A stretch of DNA of 10,905 nt from Desulfobacula sp. (GTDB lineage: Bacteria > Desulfobacterota > Desulfobacteria > Desulfobacterales > Desulfobacteraceae): assembly GCA_011390085.1 (NCBI GenBank), contig JAABTB010000047.1, positions 1 to 10,905 of the forward strand, read 5' to 3'. The notes below the pieces were generated by a model. The model had not been told where the DNA came from. It worked only from the letters and a program-made list of their open reading frames with translations, and made no database searches. The translations under genes and the position numbers were made by a program. Below, in pieces: positions 6,459-10,905 of this stretch. Numbering within the stretch: the first letter of the stretch is position 1; the number at the start of each line of letters is the position of its first letter.

Positions 6459-7808
6459 CTACATACCTTCTCTTGTACTATCTGAAATTGACCAGTCCGG
6501 CTGGGTCTGCTTGCCATTCATGCTCAAAAGCCTCCTTTGGTCGGTCCCTGACGCATTCATGACAAAGATCCTTGGTATATCCCCTTCACGTGTTGACGTA
6601 AAGGCCAACATACTTCCATCAGGTGACCAGACCGGATCTTCATTATCACCTGAATCCGCAGTCAACTGAACCGGAACACCTGAGTCAATACTCATCACAA
6701 AAATATTGATTCGATTCTTCTCTATGCCCACATAGGCAATTTTTTTACCATCCGGGCACCAGGCCGGCGAGGTATTGTTTAAACCCTCAAACGTCAGCCG
6801 TTTAACGCTTCCGGAGCCAATATCCTGAATATATATCTGGGGAGTTCCTGCACGTTTTGATGTAAACGCAATTTTCTGACCATCCGGTGAAAATTTTGGT
6901 GATACATCTATCCCCAAACTATCCGTTAATCTTTTAATCACTTCTCCATTGATGGTCAATAGATAAATTTCCTGATCCCCTGAAAAACTTAATGCGGCTG
7001 CGAGTTTAAGCTGGCCCGGCATCCAGTCCGGTGAGATATTCATTCCTTTTAAATTAACGATAGCCCCCCGATTTTCTTTAAGATTCTTAATATAAAGATC
7101 TGGTTTTCCCTTTGCATAGGAAACATAAGCCAGCCATTTCCCATCCGATGACCAGGATGGAGAGAGGCTGATACTTTTATGCGAGGTTATCTGTTTTATA
7201 TTCTGGCCATCAAAATCACACGTAAATATTTCCTTATTCCCGTCTACAGTTGAAACAAAGACTATTTCAGTATTGAAGACCCCGTATTTCCCTGTCAGCA
7301 CAAAGGATATTTCGCTGCAAAACATATGAATCATTCTGCGGATCTGTGATTCGGGGCCGGTATATACCTTCCCCACCAGAAGTTTGGAATTAAAGGTGTC
7401 AAAAAGCCGCAATTCAAATTTAACATTTCCCGGACTTTCGACAAGGACTCCGCCTGTTATTAATAATTCAGCACCTATTCCGGTCCAATCTCTGAAATTG
7501 ATCTCAGAGAGCTGGATCCCGGATTGAGCCGGATTGGCCAGGAACGCCACCGGGTCCATGGTTTTCAGATAGCCTGTAAAATTCAATGCCTCATTGAGTA
7601 TCTGAACCGCGGTTTTTCCATCCTTTACTTCTTCCGCACTGTTGCTAAAGGCTTTAAAGTCCGGCACGGCAATGGGTGATTTTTTCAACAACGGATTGCT
7701 GATATTGATATACGTAACGCCATAGCAAACCGGTACCCGGAAACACACGATAAGCAGAACACAAAATAAACCCTGTAGCGCATTTTTTTTCATCATAAAA
7801 AATACCAT
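6459..7808 (-). CDS. tolB: Tol-Pal periplasmic beta-propeller protein TolB
   Basis: Soluble periplasmic protein (up to 449 residues) that shuttles between Pal and TolA. A signal peptide (about residues 6-30) is followed by the N-terminal alpha/beta domain (about 45-170), with PIAVPDFKAF and the 'GAELLITGGV' strand. The propeller (about 178-445) shows repeated blade motifs: SPSWSSDGKWLAY, SPDWMPGQ, SPKFSPDGQKIAF, SPAWCPDGKKIAY, DPVWSPDGSMLAF and a closing QPDWS, i.e. six blades. One blade lacks the usual SPDG. ATG 7808 is the first start. ATGs at 7796 and 7793 are also plausible, the last giving the more typical MKKN leader. None has a clear Shine-Dalgarno sequence, so translation may depend on coupling to tolA, which ends 21 bases upstream. 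Confidence 0.96.
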   Translation of the reverse strand: MVFFMMKKNALQGLFCVLLIVCFRVPVCYGVTYINISNPLLKKSPIAVPDFKAFSNSAEEVKDGKTAVQILNEALNFTGYLKTMDPVAFLANPAQSGIQLSEINFRDWTGIGAELLITGGVLVESPGNVKFELRLFDTFNSKLLVGKVYTGPESQIRRMIHMFCSEISFVLTGKYGVFNTEIVFVSTVDGNKEIFTCDFDGQNIKQITSHKSISLSPSWSSDGKWLAYVSYAKGKPDLYIKNLKENRGAIVNLKGMNISPDWMPGQLKLAAALSFSGDQEIYLLTINGEVIKRLTDSLGIDVSPKFSPDGQKIAFTSKRAGTPQIYIQDIGSGSVKRLTFEGLNNTSPAWCPDGKKIAYVGIEKNRINIFVMSIDSGVPVQLTADSGDNEDPVWSPDGSMLAFTSTREGDIPRIFVMNASGTDQRRLLSMNGKQTQPDWSISDSTREGM

Positions 7809-7829
7809 ATTGTTTTTAGTATTAAGATT

Positions 7830-8774
7830 TTATTTCAATCCTTGAGGGGTAAAAATCAACCCCAGATCATAGGAATACATTCCCGGCGGTAATGGCTTTA
7901 AAGGATTGATCTTCAAAATCGCTTTTTTTGCAGATTCATCCAGATATGGATTCCCTGATCGTGTCTCAAAAATAATATCCCTTATTTCTCCGCTTTTCAA
8001 GATTTTGATAATAATCCTAACCTCCAGATTCCGGTCCATTCTGGCAAGACTCTCATTAAACACCCAGTTCTGCTGAATTCGAGATCCAATCTCCATCAGA
8101 TAAATCTGTAAGGGAGTGGAACCGCCTATACCAGTTCCTTCCGGAGATCCCCCTTTGCCTTCACCCTCTCCGCCATCCCCTTGCCTTGATTTGCCCTGTT
8201 CAGCTACCTTCTTGCGCAGACGGCCTAAAATTTCGGACATATTGTTCTCATCCGCTTTGTCATTTGCTTTGGCCGTTGTTTTTGAGGCATCGGCTTCCGT
8301 CCGGGGAGGTTTTTTATCAATTTTTTCCTCTTTTTTCTTTTCCTCTTCCTTGATCTTTTTTTCCTGCTCTGCCAAAAGGGTTTTTAAATCTTTAGGCTTT
8401 GTTTTCAAACTGATATCCGGTTTGATAACAGGGGGCGGCTCCTCTTTTTCTACTTCAGCCGGCTGGACAGGTGGCCCTGCTTCCTGGTTTTCGCTTTGTA
8501 TCTCTTCCTTTTCGTCCTCAATCTCCTGACCACCCCCGCCCCCTCCCGGTTTATCCGATCCTATAACCGGTGAAAAAGAAACAAGGTCGATCTGAATAAC
8601 CGGGGGCATGGATCCGGCAAAATGAAAATCCTGAAAAAAAATAAGACTGCCGAAAAACAAACCATGAACCACAATCGAAACAATTAAAAAAGCAATCCCG
8701 GTTCTTCTATCCTGATCCATGGGGGATGATGGAAGAGATGCCTTTTTCTTTTTGAAACTTTCCAGGGAACTCAT
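7830..8774 (-). CDS. tolA: TolA/TonB-type energy-transducing protein
   Basis: Inner-membrane protein (314 residues) that passes TolQR energy to the outer membrane. A cytoplasmic tail rich in Lys precedes one TM helix (about 27-47) carrying the S-x3-H pair S33/H37, the motif known to couple TolA/TonB to its motor. PPVIQIDLVS (57-66) follows, then a run of six Gly (77-82), a long Pro/Glu/Lys-rich periplasmic spacer (about 83-200) and a second Gly-rich segment. The C-terminal TonB/TolA-C domain (about 222-314) contains IQQNW, VRIIIKILKSGEI and SGNPYLDESAKKAI. The spacer is shorter and more TonB-like than the E. coli TolA helix, so the sequence alone could be called TonB. The position between tolR and tolB supports TolA. 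It starts 9 bases after tolR. Confidence 0.9.
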   Translation of the reverse strand: MSSLESFKKKKASLPSSPMDQDRRTGIAFLIVSIVVHGLFFGSLIFFQDFHFAGSMPPVIQIDLVSFSPVIGSDKPGGGGGGQEIEDEKEEIQSENQEAGPPVQPAEVEKEEPPPVIKPDISLKTKPKDLKTLLAEQEKKIKEEEKKKEEKIDKKPPRTEADASKTTAKANDKADENNMSEILGRLRKKVAEQGKSRQGDGGEGEGKGGSPEGTGIGGSTPLQIYLMEIGSRIQQNWVFNESLARMDRNLEVRIIIKILKSGEIRDIIFETRSGNPYLDESAKKAILKINPLKPLPPGMYSYDLGLIFTPQGLK

Positions 8775-8783
8775 ACCTGTTTA

Positions 8784-9200
8784 TCAGGACTCATCTTCAT
8801 TATCCGGTAGCGTGATCATCCCAAGACTGTCAACACCCGCCTTTTTGATCTTGGAAATAACATTAACGACTACTCCATAGGGAATCTCTTTATCCGCTTT
8901 AAGATATACATCCTTATTTTCTAAGTTTTCAAGTATGGCCGTAAGTTTCTGAGTCAGAAATTCGACACTGACCACCTGCTCATTGATATACACTTTCATT
9001 TCATTATCAATGGAAATAATCAGGCGTTCCTCGCTGCTTTTTAAGGCTTTTGCAGTCGCTTTGGGCAAATTAACATCTACTCCCTGCACCATCATGGGGG
9101 CCGTGACCATAAAAATGATCAGAAGCACCAGCATGACATCCACAAAAGGCGTGACATTAATTTCAGACATGAATTGGCCATTACCTGAACCTGCTTGCAT
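8784..9200 (-). CDS. tolR: Tol-Pal motor subunit TolR (ExbD/TolR family)
   Basis: Single-pass inner-membrane protein (138 residues, usual length about 135-150) forming the proton channel with TolQ. The N-terminus carries the family signature [20 protein letters not shown], in which D21 is the conserved membrane aspartate (equivalent to E. coli TolR D23) that carries protons. The TM helix spans about 20-41. The periplasmic domain (about 45-138) holds [17 protein letters not shown] and a [20 protein letters not shown] segment typical of ExbD/TolR. Its ATG overlaps the tolQ stop by one base (TAATG), which implies coupled translation and a fixed ratio to TolQ. Confidence 0.97.
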   Translation of the reverse strand: MQAGSGNGQFMSEINVTPFVDVMLVLLIIFMVTAPMMVQGVDVNLPKATAKALKSSEERLIISIDNEMKVYINEQVVSVEFLTQKLTAILENLENKDVYLKADKEIPYGVVVNVISKIKKAGVDSLGMITLPDNEDES

Positions 9201-9910
9201 TACTCCTCCATTTGCTTTTGGATATCACGTTCCATTATATTTAAGACATCTGAAGAAAAACTCTGCATCTCAGAATCCAGAACCCGAATCCGGTCATTAA
9301 AGAAATTATATGCAATTACTGAGGGGATTGCCACTGCCAGTCCTGCTGCCGTTGCCACCAAGGCTTCGGAAATACCGGGAGCAACAACGGCAAGGCTTGC
9401 AGACCCGCTCAAACCAATCCCCTGAAAGGTATCCATAATCCCCCAGACCGTCCCGAAAAGACCGATAAACGGAGCTGTATTTCCTGCCGTTGCAAGAAAG
9501 GGGACCAACTGAACCAATCGTCGATTCTCAACATTCATAGATCTTTTCAAAGACCGGTTAATGCTTCCGATGTTCTGTAAATAGGTCCCTTCTGTTTTTT
9601 TCATGCCTGTTTTTCTGGTTTCCTTGCCGTCTGACCTTGCCATTTCCATATAGGCGGCAATGAAAATTCTTGCCAGGGGACTTGATCTTAATGCTTTTGC
9701 CTTTGAAAAGGCATCGGCAAGGTTCCGACATTGCCAGAAAATATCCGTAAATTCGACGGAATCTTTAAATGCTTTGCGGATATACCTGACTTTTATAAAG
9801 ATGATCGCCCATGATGTTATTGAAAAAAACAGCAGCAGCAGCATGACAAACTTAACAATCGGACCTGCTTCACTCAGCATATAAAACAGCCCAATACTTT
9901 CAGTGGCCAT
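9200..9910 (-). CDS. tolQ: Tol-Pal motor subunit TolQ (MotA/TolQ/ExbB family)
   Basis: Inner-membrane motor stator (236 residues; E. coli 230) that uses the proton gradient to energise TolA. Three TM helices are seen at about 18-39, 135-158 and 175-200, with a large cytoplasmic loop between the first two. The second holds [16 protein letters not shown] (147-162) and the third [16 protein letters not shown] (181-196). T154 and T187 are the conserved membrane threonines lining the proton path. The start is supported by GAGAGG a few bases upstream of ATG 9910. This is the first gene of the tol-pal cluster, about 50 bases downstream of a predicted promoter. No ybgC thioesterase gene precedes it, unlike in many Gammaproteobacteria. 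Confidence 0.97.
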   Translation of the reverse strand: MATESIGLFYMLSEAGPIVKFVMLLLLFFSITSWAIIFIKVRYIRKAFKDSVEFTDIFWQCRNLADAFSKAKALRSSPLARIFIAAYMEMARSDGKETRKTGMKKTEGTYLQNIGSINRSLKRSMNVENRRLVQLVPFLATAGNTAPFIGLFGTVWGIMDTFQGIGLSGSASLAVVAPGISEALVATAAGLAVAIPSVIAYNFFNDRIRVLDSEMQSFSSDVLNIMERDIQKQMEE

Positions 9911-9969
9911 ATAACCTCTCTTACAGCTTACCTTCCTGATATGAGTAAAACAAAAAAATCATAGACTTT

Positions 9970-9996
9970 AGTATACGAGCAGAGTTCCCATGTCAA
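9970..9996 (-). promoter_or_regulatory. Predicted sigma70-type promoter for the tol-pal-ruv operon
   Basis: Read on the minus strand, TTGACA (9996-9991) is a perfect -35 box, followed after 15 bases by TATACT (9975-9970), a five-of-six match to the -10 consensus. The spacer is two bases shorter than ideal. Transcription would start near 9963 and leave a leader of about 50 bases before tolQ. The -35 lies just after the second hairpin of the intergenic region. It is the only convincing promoter I see from here to the left end of the window. Confidence 0.65.
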
Positions 9997-10003
9997 GCTT
10001 ATT

Positions 10004-10033
10004 AAAGCCTTTTCCCTTGGGACAAAAGGCTTT
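10004..10033 (-). terminator. Second hairpin downstream of groEL, directly before the tolQ promoter
   Basis: The segment AAAGCCTTTT (10004-10013) pairs perfectly with AAAAGGCTTT (10024-10033) around a 10-base loop. Flanking T residues exist on both strands: TTTAAT after the stem on the minus strand, and TTTTAT on the plus strand. This gives a weak, potentially bidirectional terminator. It may back up the groEL terminator and insulate the tolQ promoter. Confidence 0.5.
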
Positions 10034-10061
10034 TATCCTCTATTCCGCCCAAAATTGGCAA

Positions 10062-10090
10062 GGCTCCTGCACAATGAATATGCAGGAGCC
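10062..10090 (-). terminator. Probable groEL terminator hairpin
   Basis: GGCTCCTGCA (10062-10071) and TGCAGGAGCC (10081-10090) form a perfect 10-bp GC-rich stem with a 9-base loop, starting about 40 bases after the groEL stop. The minus-strand sequence after it is TTGCCAATTTT, a poor U-tract. The second hairpin about 30 bases further on may be needed for full termination. Confidence 0.7.
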
Positions 10091-10129
10091 TAAATATACT
10101 CAAACGAGTCGGGTCATTTTAATGACGGA

Positions 10130-10905
10130 TTACATCATTCCGCCCATTCCGCCCATTCCACCCATTCCGCCGCCGGGCATTCCACCAGGCATTCCGGCTG
10201 ATTTCTCTTCCGGTTTATCGGCAATCATGGCCTCAGTTGTCAACATAACGGATGCAACACTGGCTGCATTCTGAAGTGCGAAACGAACCACTTTTTTCGG
10301 ATCAATAACACCTGCTGCAATCAGATCTTCGTAAACATCCGTCAGGGCATTGTAACCATAAGCGCCTTCACCCTCTTTAACTTTATTGATAACAACAGAG
10401 CCTTCCACACCGGCGTTTTCAGCAATTTTGCGAAGAGGTTCTTCAATAGCTCTTGCAATAACCGCCACACCCAATTTTTCCTCACCTTCAAGTTTAAGTT
10501 CCTCAAGGGCCTTGATGCAACGGACAAGAGCAACTCCACCACCGGGAACAATGCCTTCTTCAACGGCTGCACGGGTTGCATTAAGCGCGTCTTCCACTCT
10601 GGCTTTCTTTTCCTTCATTTCGGTTTCAGTGGCAGCGCCGACATTAATGACTGCCACACCGCCAACCAGCTTGGCAAGTCTTTCCTGGAGTTTTTCCCTG
10701 TCATAATCGGAAGTTGTTTCTTCCACCTGAGCCCGAATCATTTTGACTCTGCCCTCAAGGGCTTCTCTGGAGCCTGCCCCATCAACGATGGTGGTGTTGT
10801 CCTTATCCACGGTGATGGATTTGGCCTGGCCCAGGTCTTCAAGCGTAACATTTTCAAGTTTTATTCCGATATCTTCTGAAACCACCTGGCCGCCGGTTAA
10901 TACGG
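10130..10905 (-). CDS. groEL: Chaperonin GroEL (Hsp60), C-terminal half
   Basis: Partial gene: the last 257 codons and the stop are present and the 5' part lies beyond the right edge. The fragment opens in the apical domain with [19 protein letters not shown] and continues through the intermediate and equatorial domains. [24 protein letters not shown] contains the catalytic Asp of the ATPase (E. coli D398) and the nucleotide-binding GGG loop. The product ends in the typical Gly-Met tail ([18 protein letters not shown]), encoded by a degenerate repeat at about 10133-10190. It forms the 14-mer folding chamber in the cytoplasm with GroES, whose gene would be expected upstream and out of view. 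It appears to be a separate transcription unit, ended by the hairpins that follow. Confidence 0.98.
   Translation of the reverse strand, partial: VLTGGQVVSEDIGIKLENVTLEDLGQAKSITVDKDNTTIVDGAGSREALEGRVKMIRAQVEETTSDYDREKLQERLAKLVGGVAVINVGAATETEMKEKKARVEDALNATRAAVEEGIVPGGGVALVRCIKALEELKLEGEEKLGVAVIARAIEEPLRKIAENAGVEGSVVINKVKEGEGAYGYNALTDVYEDLIAAGVIDPKKVVRFALQNAASVASVMLTTEAMIADKPEEKSAGMPGGMPGGGMGGMGGMGGMM

Noticed and set aside
6088..6669. 193-residue plus-strand frame opposite pal and tolB
   Set aside because: It is antisense to two certain genes, its Ala/Ser-rich part mirrors the Pal helix, and no homology or ribosome site is seen.
8116..8529. 137-residue plus-strand frame rich in Ser, Pro and Phe
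   Set aside because: It is antisense to the Glu/Lys/Pro-rich spacer of tolA. Its odd composition is the mirror of that low-complexity region, and no start signal supports it.
10133..10190. Short tandem repeat of CCCATTCCG type that could be taken for a repeat array
   Set aside because: It is the coding sequence of the GroEL Gly-Gly-Met tail, not a CRISPR or mobile repeat.
1..10905. Mobile elements, CRISPR arrays, tRNA or rRNA genes, phage or defence genes
   Set aside because: None is seen. The coding density, uniform strand and housekeeping content indicate a stable core region.

Overview
The window fits a Gram-negative bacterium of the Desulfobacterota, most likely the Desulfobacterales. 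The evidence is a complete Tol-Pal outer-membrane system, several Sec-signal and lipoprotein genes, moderate-to-low GC, and the style of the proteins (for example a RuvA of the 'RQPKP' type). The lineage is inferred from protein character; no 16S or database match is available. All twelve complete or partial protein genes lie on the minus strand, so transcription runs from high to low coordinates.

In transcriptional order: the 3' half of groEL (10905-10130), then a 219-base intergenic region (9911-10129) with two hairpins and a sigma70-like promoter. Next come tolQ, tolR, tolA/tonB-like, tolB, pal and cpoB (9910-4886), then ruvC, ruvA and ruvB (4872-2724). The run ends with three cell-wall genes (2699-1): an L,D-transpeptidase-fold protein with two NTF2-like domains, an unrecognised single-pass membrane protein with a coiled coil and a periplasmic domain, and the N-terminal 162 residues of an M99-type (Csd4/Pgp2-like) peptidoglycan carboxypeptidase. 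From tolQ onward the genes overlap or lie within about 25 bases of each other. The one exception is a 97-base gap between pal and cpoB that holds a long hairpin. One long operon from a promoter just upstream of tolQ is therefore plausible.

Functionally, the Tol-Pal genes encode the proton-motive-force-driven machine that links inner membrane, peptidoglycan and outer membrane at division. CpoB is its periplasmic coordinator. RuvC, RuvA and RuvB resolve Holliday junctions. The last three genes look like a peptidoglycan-editing, cell-shape module. The Csd6-like plus Csd4-like pair matches enzymes known from helical and curved Epsilonproteobacteria (H. pylori Csd6/Csd4, C. jejuni Pgp3?/Pgp2-type). 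The middle gene resembles Csd5 only in overall layout.

The main leads are this putative shape module and its unknown middle protein, the glutamine zinc ligand in the M99 protein, the loss of the acidic-pin residues in RuvA, and the linkage of ruvCAB to tol-pal in the reverse order from that of Pseudomonas. The rest of the window is ordinary housekeeping sequence.
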